A DNA stretch of 64,000 nt, taken from positions 1,550,001 through 1,614,000 of the forward strand of contig NZ_CP042345.1 of the NCBI RefSeq assembly GCF_007954425.1, read 5' to 3'. The notes beneath the pieces are model-generated. The model saw only the letters and a program-made list of their open reading frames with translations, had not been told where the DNA came from and ran no database searches. Below, piece by piece: positions 39,522 through 48,225 of this stretch; the stretch's first letter is position 1, and each line of letters opens with the position of its first letter. A program made the translations under genes and the position numbers. Source of the DNA: Novosphingobium ginsenosidimutans. Its GTDB lineage: Bacteria > Pseudomonadota > Alphaproteobacteria > Sphingomonadales > Sphingomonadaceae.

Positions 39522-41056
39522 GCGGCTTCGGTTACCCGCGTACCTGCCCGAACCCCGTCATAGACGAACTCGCTGCCTTCCAGGTCGATGAAGGGAATCT
39601 CGTCCTTCTCCCGCCAGTAATCCTGGTTGTGGCGCCATTCGGGCTTGTCGCCTCGCCTGGGCATCAGCTTCAGCCCGCGCATCAGATAGCCGGGATTGAA
39701 GTTTTCGTTCTCGATCCAGTCGTAGAGCGGCATGTTGTGGTCTTCATCCCGCAAGGCAACCTCGACCCGCTTCACACCCTTTTCGTCCATGTGGTTGAGC
39801 AGTTTGCAGACGAAATCGCCCAGCATGTCGACGCGCAGGGTCCAGCTGGCGCGGAAATAACCCATGACCCAGACCATGTTGGGCACGCCAGTGAACATCA
39901 TCCCGCGGTAATTGACCGTCTCGTGCCAATCGACCGGCTGGTCATCGACGAAGAACGGGATCCCGCCCATCATCAGCAGATTGAAACCGGTGGCGGCAAC
40001 GATGATGTCCGCTTCGATCTCGTCACCCGATTTGGTGCGGACGCCCGTTTCGGTGAAGGTCTCCAGCTCGTCGGTAAAGATGGTCAGTTTGCCCTGCACG
40101 GCGGCTCGGAAAATGTCGCCTTCCGGGCAGAAGGCCAGCCGCTGCTGCCAGGGGCGGTACTTCGGAATGAAGTGCGGCTCGAACTCGAAGTCCTCCTTGC
40201 CGGTGAAGGCGCGGACCAGGGCTTTCAGGTCTTCGAACACGGCATCGGGCTCTTCGATGCAGCGCCGCTGGGTCACATCTTGATCGTACATGATCTGGGC
40301 ACGGACAACGCGGTGGATAGTCGGCTCGTCGATTCCAATCTCACGCATCCGGTCGGCCAGCTCGTTCTTGTTCTCGCTGCAGTAGAAGTAGGTTGGCGAG
40401 CGCTGGAGCATGGTCACATGGGCGGCCTTCTCGGCAAAGGCCGGGATCACCGTGGCGGCAGTCGCGCCCGATCCGATCACCAGCACCTTCTTGCCGGTAT
40501 AGTCGATCTTCGGAACCCACAGCTGCGCGTGGATCAGCTGGCCCTTGTAGCGGTCCATCCCCGGCCAGTCGGGCATATAGGGCTTTTCGTGATCGTAATA
40601 GCCCTGGCACATCCACAGGAAGTTGGCAGTAAAGCTGACTTCGGAAGCGTCGCTCGCCCGGACGGCATCGACCGTCCAGAGGTTGGTCTTGCTGTCCCAT
40701 GCGGCGCGGGTGATGCGATGGCCATAACGGATATGCGGGGCAATCCCGTTGTCCTCAATCACCTCGCCCATGTATTTCAGGATTTCGGCCGAACTGGCGA
40801 TCGGCGGGCCAATCCAAGGCTTGAAGCGGTAGCCAAAGGTATAAAGATCGCTGTCCGAGCGGACACCGGGATACTTGTGCGTTTCCCAGGTGCCGCCAAA
40901 GGTCTCTTTCATCTCCAGGATGACATAGGACTTGCCGGGGCTCTGCTCCTGCAGGTGATAGGCCGAACCGATCCCCGAAATCCCGGCGCCGACGATCAGT
41001 ACGTCGACATGGGTCACATCCTGGCTTGCCTTGATGGCCGCGGCTTGTCCGGTCAC
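39518..41056 (-). CDS. Flavin-containing Baeyer-Villiger-type monooxygenase
   Basis: 512 residues with the FAD Rossmann motif GAGISGIGSAYHL, the BVMO fingerprint-like FGGTWETHKYPGVRSDSD, a NADP-binding motif VLVIGSGATAATVIPA, and the ATG-like IIVAATGFNLL. The pattern is like EthA-type BVMOs, which insert oxygen into ketones using NADPH and FAD. It starts 22 bases after the second TetR-type palindrome and so probably responds to the same signal as the SDR/hydratase unit. A role in opening a cyclic or aryl ketone, followed by the CoA-linked genes, is an inference. Confidence 0.92.
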   Translation of the reverse strand: MTGQAAAIKASQDVTHVDVLIVGAGISGIGSAYHLQEQSPGKSYVILEMKETFGGTWETHKYPGVRSDSDLYTFGYRFKPWIGPPIASSAEILKYMGEVIEDNGIAPHIRYGHRITRAAWDSKTNLWTVDAVRASDASEVSFTANFLWMCQGYYDHEKPYMPDWPGMDRYKGQLIHAQLWVPKIDYTGKKVLVIGSGATAATVIPAFAEKAAHVTMLQRSPTYFYCSENKNELADRMREIGIDEPTIHRVVRAQIMYDQDVTQRRCIEEPDAVFEDLKALVRAFTGKEDFEFEPHFIPKYRPWQQRLAFCPEGDIFRAAVQGKLTIFTDELETFTETGVRTKSGDEIEADIIVAATGFNLLMMGGIPFFVDDQPVDWHETVNYRGMMFTGVPNMVWVMGYFRASWTLRVDMLGDFVCKLLNHMDEKGVKRVEVALRDEDHNMPLYDWIENENFNPGYLMRGLKLMPRRGDKPEWRHNQDYWREKDEIPFIDLEGSEFVYDGVRAGTRVTEAA

Positions 41057-41077
41057 AGGCGACTCTCCTCTCGCTTT

Positions 41078-41093
41078 TTAATCGTCCGATTAA
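41078..41093. promoter_or_regulatory. TetR-type operator palindrome
   Basis: TTAATCG TC CGATTAA is a perfect 7-bp palindrome with a 2-base spacer, 22 bases before the monooxygenase start. It matches the arrangement at 35108-35125 (TTAACCG GT CGGTTAA). Confidence 0.75.
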
Positions 41094-41135
41094 GCGCCGT
41101 TTAGCTGCAATTGCCAAGCCCTGAATTGATCGCCG

Positions 41136-41666
41136 TCAACTGGGTTCGAAAGCGGGCGCTTCCAAGCTGCCCGGGCCAAGGGCGCGCTGCATGTAGAGTG
41201 TATCAAGCCAGCGTCCGTGTTTGCGACCAATGCCTACGAGCCGACCGGCCGGAGCAAAGCCCAGACTGGCATGAAGCGCTTCGGAAGCGGGTTCGGCTCC
41301 GCCAATCACCGCCACCATCTGCCGGAACCCGGCAACAGTGCAGGCATCAAGGAGTGCAGCCAGCAGCGCCTTGCCCACACCCTGGCCGCGCGCATCCTGG
41401 CGGATATAGATGCTGTCTTCGCAGACAAAGCGATAAGCCGCGCGATCGCGGAACTGGGTGGCGTAGGCATAGCCGAGCAGCGAGCCGTCCGATGCTTCCG
41501 CCACCAGCCAAGGCCATCCTGCTCCAAGCACCCTATCCATCCGCCGGTTCATCTCGGCGGTGTCGGGCGGCTCTGTTTCATAGCTTGCGGTGCCGTGGAC
41601 GACGTGGTGCGCATAGATTTCGGCAATGGCCGGACAATCGTCAGCGCGGGCCGGGCGGATCTGCAT
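41136..41666 (-). CDS. GNAT N-acetyltransferase, PAT-like
   Basis: 176 residues with MQIRPARADDCPAIAEIYAHHVVHGTASYETEPPD, LVAEASDGSLLGYAYA, then the acetyl-CoA binding motif IYIRQDARGQGVGKALLAAL and FRQMVAVIGGAEPASEALHASLGF. This is the plan of phosphinothricin-type acetyltransferases. Substrate unknown; related enzymes acetylate methionine sulfoximine-type compounds. Confidence 0.9.
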   Translation of the reverse strand: MQIRPARADDCPAIAEIYAHHVVHGTASYETEPPDTAEMNRRMDRVLGAGWPWLVAEASDGSLLGYAYATQFRDRAAYRFVCEDSIYIRQDARGQGVGKALLAALLDACTVAGFRQMVAVIGGAEPASEALHASLGFAPAGRLVGIGRKHGRWLDTLYMQRALGPGSLEAPAFEPS

Positions 41667-41696
41667 TAGCGCAGGATGGCCGACTCCGTCGCGCCG

Positions 41697-43043
41697 TCAA
41701 TCCCCGGCGATGGTCATTCCTTCTACCCGGATCGTTGGCACGTTGATGCCGCGGTGCCATTCCAGGTCATTGGCCGGGGTCAGCGTGGCGAACATGTCGA
41801 TCAAATTGCCGGCAACGGTAAATTCGGCGACTGGCCCAGCAATCTTGCCGTTTACGATCCGGAAGCCCGAGGCACCGCGGCTGTAATCGCCGGTCACGCC
41901 GTTGACACCGTGGCCGATCAGCTCCGTGACATAAACACCGTCGGCAATGTCAGACATCAACTCTTCCGGAGAAGCAGTGCCCGCCGCCAGATGGAGGTTG
42001 CTCGTGCCAACGCCGGGCGATCCGCCGGCGCCGCGCACGGCATGACCGGTCGGCGTCCCGCCCAGTTGGCGTGCGGCGGCACTGTCCATCAGCCAGCCGG
42101 TTAGGTTTCCATCGGCGACCAGTTCGCGTCGGGCCACGGCCAGGCCTTCGCCATCGAAAGGGCGCGAAGAGAGACCACGCGGACGAAGCGGGTCATCAAC
42201 GATTGTTGTCCCCGGCTTGAACAGCTGCGCACCATCACGATCGAGCAGGAAGCTGGCCCGGCGGGCAATGGCATTGCCAGACATCGCCCCGGTCAGATGA
42301 CCAATCAGCGAGCCGCCGACGCGGGGATCAAAGACCACCGGAAGGGGCCCGCTTTTGAGGCGACCCGGCTTTAGCCGCCTGACGGCTCGATCACCTGCCA
42401 GTTGGCCGATCTCTTCAGGAGCGGGCAAGTCGGCGAGGTGGCGGGCACTGCGCCAGCCATAGTCACGCTGCATCCCGTCGCCTTCGCCGGCGATAACCAC
42501 GGCGCTGATCCCGTGACTGGTCCCGCCATAGGCCCCAGCAAAGCCATGGCTGGTAACCAGCGCCATCACCCGGCGGGCAAGGCTGGCTGAGCCGCCCTCG
42601 CTGTTGGTTACACCGGCAACGGCGCGCGCGGCATCCTCGGCCGCCAGCGCCCGGGCCAACAGATCTTGCGGGCTGGGCTCGGCGCTGTCTTCCAGATCGA
42701 GATCGACCGGTGCCGCGCGATGCAGCAGGTTCTCTGGGGCGAGGCCGGCGTACTGGTCCTCCGGTGCGGCGCGGGCCATGTCGACCGCGCGCGCCGCCAG
42801 TTCCCGCAAGGCCGCGTCCGACAGGTCGCTTGAGCCAATCGAGGCTGAACGGCGTCCAACAAAGACCCGAAGGTCAAGGTGCTCGCTCTCACTGCGTTCA
42901 ATATCTTCCAGCTTGCCAAGCCTGACCTGAACGCCTTCGGAGGAGCTGCCCGAATAGATTGCGTCAGCGGCATCGGCCCCAGCCTTGCGGGCAAGGTCGA
43001 TCAGCGCGGCGGCGCGTTCCTGGGCGACGGAAGGGGTCAGCAT
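41697..43043 (-). CDS. pmbA: TldD/PmbA-family metalloprotease component
   Basis: 448 residues with the PmbA/TldE pattern: ALIDLARKAGADAADAIYSGSSSEGVQVRLGKLEDIERSES, LRVFVGRRSASIGSSDLS, then GSLIGHLTGAMSGNAIARRASFLLDRDGAQLF and the C-terminal GHGVNGVTGDYSRGASGFRIVNGKI. TldD/PmbA pairs process peptides such as microcins and modified peptide leaders. TldD carries the HExxxH motif and PmbA does not, which agrees with this sequence. The tldD partner is not in the window. Confidence 0.92.
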   Translation of the reverse strand: MLTPSVAQERAAALIDLARKAGADAADAIYSGSSSEGVQVRLGKLEDIERSESEHLDLRVFVGRRSASIGSSDLSDAALRELAARAVDMARAAPEDQYAGLAPENLLHRAAPVDLDLEDSAEPSPQDLLARALAAEDAARAVAGVTNSEGGSASLARRVMALVTSHGFAGAYGGTSHGISAVVIAGEGDGMQRDYGWRSARHLADLPAPEEIGQLAGDRAVRRLKPGRLKSGPLPVVFDPRVGGSLIGHLTGAMSGNAIARRASFLLDRDGAQLFKPGTTIVDDPLRPRGLSSRPFDGEGLAVARRELVADGNLTGWLMDSAAARQLGGTPTGHAVRGAGGSPGVGTSNLHLAAGTASPEELMSDIADGVYVTELIGHGVNGVTGDYSRGASGFRIVNGKIAGPVAEFTVAGNLIDMFATLTPANDLEWHRGINVPTIRVEGMTIAGD

Positions 43044-43101
43044 GAAAAGGTCACTCCGGCAGCGGAGCGGCCGATCTAGGTATTAGAATGCCGAAGGGCA
43101 A

Positions 43102-43482
43102 TCAGGCGAAGGCGAAAGCCAGCAGCTTGAACATGCCGGTGACCACGAAGGGCAGGCCGATCGCCATGGCCCAAACCAGGTTACGGTCATGGCGGTAATA
43201 CGTGGCAAGGCCGGGATCCACCGCCTGCTCATCCGACAGGCGGTTCCAGCGACGTTCAAACCGGCGACAGGCCGGAATGATCGCGACGACCAGCACGACC
43301 AGGGCGAAATAGGGCAGGAGCGAACCGCTCTTGGCGTTGAGCGCCCCCATGGTGACGAAAATCTGGAGGCCGGTATAGGCCAGCAGGGCATAGGCGATGT
43401 GGTCACTCATCCGCTTCCGCCAGTCGAGCGGCTTGTCGGCGGTATGAGCCGAAACGTCTGCGCGATACGATGCCTTGGCCAT
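43102..43482 (-). CDS. Small membrane protein near lptB
   Basis: 126 residues from the ATG at 43482. Three hydrophobic segments: HIAYALLAYTGLQIFVTMGAL, LLPYFALVVLVVAIIPAC and NLVWAMAIGLPFVVTGMFKLLAFAF, with a charged RRFERRWNRLSDEQAVD loop. The family is not assigned. It is divergent from lptB and lies where lptA or lptC might be expected, but resembles neither. Confidence 0.7.
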   Translation of the reverse strand: MAKASYRADVSAHTADKPLDWRKRMSDHIAYALLAYTGLQIFVTMGALNAKSGSLLPYFALVVLVVAIIPACRRFERRWNRLSDEQAVDPGLATYYRHDRNLVWAMAIGLPFVVTGMFKLLAFAFA

Positions 43483-43690
43483 CGGCGATCCCCTTGCAAT
43501 TCCCCAGCACCTGCCGACGGTCTGCGTCATCGGTCAGGAAAGTGGAGTAGATCACCGAAGGGCGCAGTAATCAAGCCTCGTTTACCACTCGTCTGCAGTG
43601 CAGTTCATCGATGCCCCATGCACGAAACCTGCCAAATGGGCTTTCCCCGGCTTGCCGAGTTCGGCAGGGCACCCTAAACGTTGCAGCGCA

Positions 43691-44467
43691 ATGACCGAAA
43701 CAGACACCCAAACTGCTCGACCCGCAGCCGAATCCGCGCTCCCCAACGGCGGGCTCGAAGTCATTTCGATTGCCAAATCCTATGACAAGCGAGCGGTGCT
43801 GACCGATATCTCGCTCTCGGTTGCCAAGGGTGAGGTGCTTGGACTGCTGGGGCCGAACGGAGCTGGCAAGACCACCTGCTTCTATTCGATCATGGGCCTC
43901 GTCCGCCCCGATTCGGGCCGCATCCTGATGGACGGCGTCGATGTCACCAAACTGCCAATGTATCGCCGCGCGATCCTAGGCCTCGGCTATCTGCCGCAGG
44001 AGACCAGCATTTTTCGCGGCATGACGGTTGAGCAGAACATCAACTGCGTGCTCGAACTGGTAGAGCCCGATCCGGTCGTGCGCGGTGAAGAGCTGGAGCG
44101 CCTGCTGGGTGAATTCGGTTTGACGCGGCTGCGCACCAGCCCAGCCATGGCGCTGTCCGGCGGGGAACGCCGCCGTGCCGAAATCGCCCGCGCGCTGGCG
44201 GCCAAGCCCTCGATCATGTTGCTGGACGAGCCCTTTGCGGGGATCGATCCGCTGTCGATCAGCGACATCCGCGATTTGGTGAGGGACCTGAAGCAGCGCG
44301 GCATCGGGGTGCTGATTACCGATCACAACGTCCGCGAAACGCTCGATATCTGTGACAAGGGTTGCATCATTTATGGCGGCCAGGTGCTGTTTTCGGGCAG
44401 TCCCGAGGCACTGGTAGCTGATGAGAACGTGCGCCGGCTCTACCTGGGCGAGGGCTTTACGCTCTAG
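43691..44467 (+). CDS. lptB: LPS export ABC transporter ATP-binding protein LptB
   Basis: 258 residues from ATG 43691. Walker A GPNGAGKTT, Q-loop GYLPQETSIFRGMTVEQNI (LptB-typical), signature LSGGERRRAEIARAL, Walker B IMLLDEPFAGIDP, and switch His in ITDHNVRETLDICDKGCIIYGG. The motif GLGYLPQE-SIFR and the YLGEGF C-terminal end are hallmarks of LptB. It powers LPS extraction with LptFG. It is immediately before rpoN, a common proteobacterial order, but lptA is not upstream. Confidence 0.95.
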   Translation: MTETDTQTARPAAESALPNGGLEVISIAKSYDKRAVLTDISLSVAKGEVLGLLGPNGAGKTTCFYSIMGLVRPDSGRILMDGVDVTKLPMYRRAILGLGYLPQETSIFRGMTVEQNINCVLELVEPDPVVRGEELERLLGEFGLTRLRTSPAMALSGGERRRAEIARALAAKPSIMLLDEPFAGIDPLSISDIRDLVRDLKQRGIGVLITDHNVRETLDICDKGCIIYGGQVLFSGSPEALVADENVRRLYLGEGFTL

Positions 44468-44481
44468 CGGCGGGCACAATC

Positions 44482-45969
44482 ATGGCGCTCGGCCCCCGCC
44501 TTGACCTTCGGCAATCGCAATCGCTGGTAATGACGCCGCAGCTCCAGCAGGCGATCAAGCTGCTGGCGCTGTCGAACCTTGAGATCGAAACCTTCATCGG
44601 TGACGCGCTGGAGAGCAATCCGCTCCTCGAAATCGGCGCAGTCGCGCCAGATGCACCGGCGACCGAAGAGATTGCCGATGTCCGGCGCACGACATTGGAG
44701 ACATCGCCGGTCGACCAGCTTGTGTCCGAAGGCCGTGCAGCTGATGATCGACCGCTCGATATCGACCAGACCGCGCTCGACCGGGATCGCGATACCGGTG
44801 ATGGCGAATGGGGCGCGGATATCCGCATCGGCCCTATGGGCGAGGATGGCCCAGACATCGACGAGCGCGGCGAGGGTGACAAGGATCTCGCTACGCACCT
44901 CCATGATCAGCTCGGCGCCCAGGCCCGGGATCCGCGGCTGGCTTTCCTGGCGCGCTACCTGATCGATCAACTTGACGAGGCGGGCTATCTGCCGGTCCCC
45001 CTGCGCGAAGTGGCGGGCGAGCTTGGCGTCGCCGTGGCTGAAGTTGAGGCGGCCCTGGCCCTGGTTCAATCGCTCGATCCGACCGGCGTTGGTGCCCGGT
45101 CGCTGGGGGAGTGCCTGGCGCTCCAGGCGATCGAGGCGGATCGCCATGATCCCTGCATGGCCCGCCTGCTCGAAAACCTCGATCTGCTGGCGCGCGGCGA
45201 ACTGCCCCGGCTCAAGCGGATGTGCGGGGTCGATGACGAAGACTTTGCCGATATGCTGGCGGAACTGCGCAGTTACGATCCCAAGCCGGGGTTACGGTTC
45301 AACCGCGGCGGCGGCGATCCGGTGGTGCCTGATATCCTGCTGGCGCCGCGGGCCGATGGCGGCTGGGATATCAGCTTGAACCAGGCAACCTTGCCGCGCC
45401 TGATCATCAACCGCAGCTATTATGTCGAGATGCGCGGCGCCTGTGATGACAAGTCGGCGCGGGCCTGGCTGTCGGACAAGCTGGCCGATGCCAACTGGCT
45501 GATCAAGGCGCTCGACCAGCGGCAGAAGACGATCCTAAAAGTTGCGAGCGAACTGGTCACCCAGCAGGACGGTTTCTTCCGCCACGGCGTGTCGCATCTG
45601 AGGCCGCTGACCCTGCGCACCGTGGCCGAGGCCATTGGCATGCATGAGTCCACGGTCAGCCGGGTCACTTCGAACAAGTATCTGCACTGTCCACGCGGGA
45701 CCTTCGAGCTGAAGTATTTCTTCACCTCGGGCGTGGGCGCGGTTGATGGCGAGGGCGGGGCTTCGGCCGAGGCGGTCAAGGCCGCGATCAAGACGCTGAT
45801 CGATGCTGAGGATCCCAAGGCGATCCTGTCCGACGATACGCTGGTCGATCTGCTCAAGGCCAAAGGCTTTGACCTCGCCCGGCGCACGGTCGCCAAATAC
45901 CGCGAGGCAATCGGTCTCGGTTCATCGGTCCAGCGTCGCCGCCAAAAGGCGCTGGCGGGAATGCGCTGA
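44482..45969 (+). CDS. rpoN: RNA polymerase sigma-54 factor
   Basis: 495 residues with the Gln-rich region I (LRQSQSLVMTPQLQQAIKLLALSN, then LESNPLLEI), the core-binding region (LRSYDPKPGLRFNRGG) and the C-terminal domain with HTH (TLRTVAEAIGMHESTVSRVTSNKYLHCPRGTFELKYFF). The RpoN box region follows (ARRTVAKYREAIGLGSSVQRRR). Full length. Sigma-54 drives promoters of the -24/-12 class with enhancer-binding activators. Confidence 0.97.
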   Translation: MALGPRLDLRQSQSLVMTPQLQQAIKLLALSNLEIETFIGDALESNPLLEIGAVAPDAPATEEIADVRRTTLETSPVDQLVSEGRAADDRPLDIDQTALDRDRDTGDGEWGADIRIGPMGEDGPDIDERGEGDKDLATHLHDQLGAQARDPRLAFLARYLIDQLDEAGYLPVPLREVAGELGVAVAEVEAALALVQSLDPTGVGARSLGECLALQAIEADRHDPCMARLLENLDLLARGELPRLKRMCGVDDEDFADMLAELRSYDPKPGLRFNRGGGDPVVPDILLAPRADGGWDISLNQATLPRLIINRSYYVEMRGACDDKSARAWLSDKLADANWLIKALDQRQKTILKVASELVTQQDGFFRHGVSHLRPLTLRTVAEAIGMHESTVSRVTSNKYLHCPRGTFELKYFFTSGVGAVDGEGGASAEAVKAAIKTLIDAEDPKAILSDDTLVDLLKAKGFDLARRTVAKYREAIGLGSSVQRRRQKALAGMR

Positions 45970-46008
45970 AGCGCTAGTCTGCGCCCATCTGACAGGGAGA
46001 GTCTCACC

Positions 46009-48039
46009 ATGAAACTGCACTTGCTGGCCGCCGCTGCGCTGGCCACCGTTCTGGCCGCGCCGGCGTTGGCCGACCAACTGGAATACCGTGCGCTGATCCA
46101 GGAACGCGATGTCGGCCACCTTAAGCTCGACCGGCAGGGGCAGAAGATAGCGGTTGATTACAACATCAAGCAGAACGGCCGCGGGCCGACGATTACTGAG
46201 GCCCTGACCCTGGATAAGGACGGCGCGCCAGTGGCCTGGTCGATCACCGGGCGCACCACTTTTGGCAATGCCGTGAACGAGAGCTTCAAGCGCGGCGCGG
46301 CGGGCGCCGAATGGCGCGACCTGTCAGGTCCGGGCAAGATCAAGGGCAAGGACGCGCCGCGCTATTACGCAACGCAGAACGGTTCGCCGCTTGATGTCGC
46401 CATGCTTGCAAAAGCGCTGCTTGCGGATGCCGATCGCTCGATGGCGGTTGCCCCCGGCGGCACCGCGCGGTTGACCGAGCGCGACCGGCGCAGCTTCGAT
46501 GGCCCCGATGGCAAGCTGGAAGTCGTGACCTATGAGCTATCCGGTCTCTCGCTCAATCCGACCTATGTCACGCTCGATGCCAAGGGCGACCTGTTCGCCC
46601 TTGCGAGCGCCGGCTTTATCCTGGCGCGCAAGGGCTATGAGCGGGCCGCCGACAAGCCGCTGCGCGACCTGGCCGAACAGCTTGCTTCGGGCCGCTTCGC
46701 CCAGCTGCAGAGCGAAAGCGCCAAGAAGTTTGCGGGGCCTGTGCGGATCCGCAATGTCCGGATCTTTGACCCCAAGGCCAAGGCATTGTCGGCGCTGAGC
46801 GACGTGGTGGTCTCTGGCACGCGCATCTCTGGCGTAGTCCCGGCTGGGAGCATCGCTACTCCTGGTGAGACTACGGTCGACGGCGAAGGCGGCACGCTGG
46901 TCCCGGGGATGTTCGAAATGCATGGCCACATGGGCCAGGAAGACGCGCTGATGAACGTTCTGGCCGGGATTACCTCGGTCCGCGACATGGGCAACCGCAA
47001 CGAAGTGCTCGACACGCTGATCGACCGGATCGGCAAGGGCGAAGTGGCTGGTCCGCGCATTACGCGCTCGGGCTTCATCGAGGGTAAGAGTCCGTTCAGC
47101 TCGGCCACCGGTAAGCTTGTGGCGAGCGAGGCTGAGGCGATCGACGCGGTCCGCTGGTATGCCGCGCGCGGCTATAACCAGGCCAAACTCTACAATTCGA
47201 TGGACCCCAAGTGGGCGCCGAACGTGGTGGCGGAAGCCCACCGGCTCGGGATGCGCGTGGCCGGTCACGTGCCGGCTTTCTCCAGCGCAGACGAGATGAT
47301 CGCGGCCGGGTTCGACGAGATCACCCACGTCAACCAGCTGATGCTGGGCTGGGTGCTCAATCCGGGCGAAGATACCCGCACCCTGTTCCGGTTCACGGCC
47401 CAGGCGCGCTTTCCAGGGCTCGACCTCAAGTCTGACAAGGTGACCAAGACCCTTGATGCGATGGTGGCGAAGAAGGTTTCGCACGAGCCGACCATCGCCA
47501 TCCACGAACTGGGTCTGACGGCGCTTGATGGTGTGCCAAACCCGGGCGCGGTTGACTACATCGACCATATGCCGCCAGCTGAACAGCGCCAGTTGAAGCA
47601 GGCGCTGTTCGGGGCGGATACGCCCAAGCAGCGCGCGGACTACATTGCCGCTTTTGCCAAGATCAAGGAAACCCTGGCCGAGATGCACCGGCGCGGAATC
47701 ATGCTGATTCCGGGTACCGACCTGGGCGGCGGGTTCACCTATCACCGCGAGCTAGAGCTGTTCGGCCAGCTGGGCATGACCCCGGCCGACGTGCTGAGCC
47801 GGGCGACGCTGGAAATGGCGCAGTACCTGCACCAGGACCAGGCGCTGGGCAGCATCGAACGCGGCAAGCTGGCGGACTTCTTCCTGATTCCGGGCGATCC
47901 GACCAAAGACCTGAAGGCGATCAAGACCATCCGCATGGTTTCGCGCGGAGGGACAGTCTACTTCCCCGATGAGGTCTATTTGAAGCTTGGGATCAAGCCG
48001 TTCAGCACCCCGGTGAAGGTGTCCTTACCGCAGAACTGA
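46009..48039 (+). CDS. Secreted amidohydrolase-family protein
   Basis: 676 residues. A signal peptide (LLAAAALATVLAAPALA) precedes an N-terminal beta-rich domain (about 22-240), then an amidohydrolase barrel: VDGEGGTLVPGMFEMHGHMGQED with metal ligands His305 and His307, TSVRDMGN, VAGHVPAF, ITHVNQLMLG and PGTDLGGGFTYHRELELF, ending with the barrel's GKLADFFLIPGDPTKDLKAI. This type hydrolyses cyclic amides or dipeptide-like compounds in the periplasm. The ribosome site CAGGGAGAG precedes the ATG. Confidence 0.9.
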   Translation: MKLHLLAAAALATVLAAPALADQLEYRALIQERDVGHLKLDRQGQKIAVDYNIKQNGRGPTITEALTLDKDGAPVAWSITGRTTFGNAVNESFKRGAAGAEWRDLSGPGKIKGKDAPRYYATQNGSPLDVAMLAKALLADADRSMAVAPGGTARLTERDRRSFDGPDGKLEVVTYELSGLSLNPTYVTLDAKGDLFALASAGFILARKGYERAADKPLRDLAEQLASGRFAQLQSESAKKFAGPVRIRNVRIFDPKAKALSALSDVVVSGTRISGVVPAGSIATPGETTVDGEGGTLVPGMFEMHGHMGQEDALMNVLAGITSVRDMGNRNEVLDTLIDRIGKGEVAGPRITRSGFIEGKSPFSSATGKLVASEAEAIDAVRWYAARGYNQAKLYNSMDPKWAPNVVAEAHRLGMRVAGHVPAFSSADEMIAAGFDEITHVNQLMLGWVLNPGEDTRTLFRFTAQARFPGLDLKSDKVTKTLDAMVAKKVSHEPTIAIHELGLTALDGVPNPGAVDYIDHMPPAEQRQLKQALFGADTPKQRADYIAAFAKIKETLAEMHRRGIMLIPGTDLGGGFTYHRELELFGQLGMTPADVLSRATLEMAQYLHQDQALGSIERGKLADFFLIPGDPTKDLKAIKTIRMVSRGGTVYFPDEVYLKLGIKPFSTPVKVSLPQN

Positions 48040-48061
48040 ACCAATCTTTCCATAACTTCAC

Positions 48062-48095
48062 GAAGAGGCGGCATCCGGGCGGATGTCGCCTCTTC
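48062..48095 (+). terminator. Hairpin terminator after the amidohydrolase gene
   Basis: GAAGAGGCGGCATCC and GGATGTCGCCTCTTC pair over 15 bases (one G-U) with a GGGC loop, 22 bases after the stop. It is the strongest hairpin in this gap. The tail is TGCGTTG, so termination may be Rho-assisted. Confidence 0.65.
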
Positions 48096-48225
48096 TGCGT
48101 TGAAGCGTAGCCAAGGCGCGGCGGCGGGTGATGAGGTGGGGAACAGCTTCGGGGCTGAGGCGTTGAGCAACCCGCGGGGTAGGCTGCCCGCATGATGCGG
48201 GGCGGCCAATTGTTGGAGACGCATC

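Noticed and set aside
39230..41104. 624-residue plus-strand frame over the LysR and monooxygenase genes
   Set aside because: Antisense of the monooxygenase gene, no protein motifs, codon pattern of a shadow frame.
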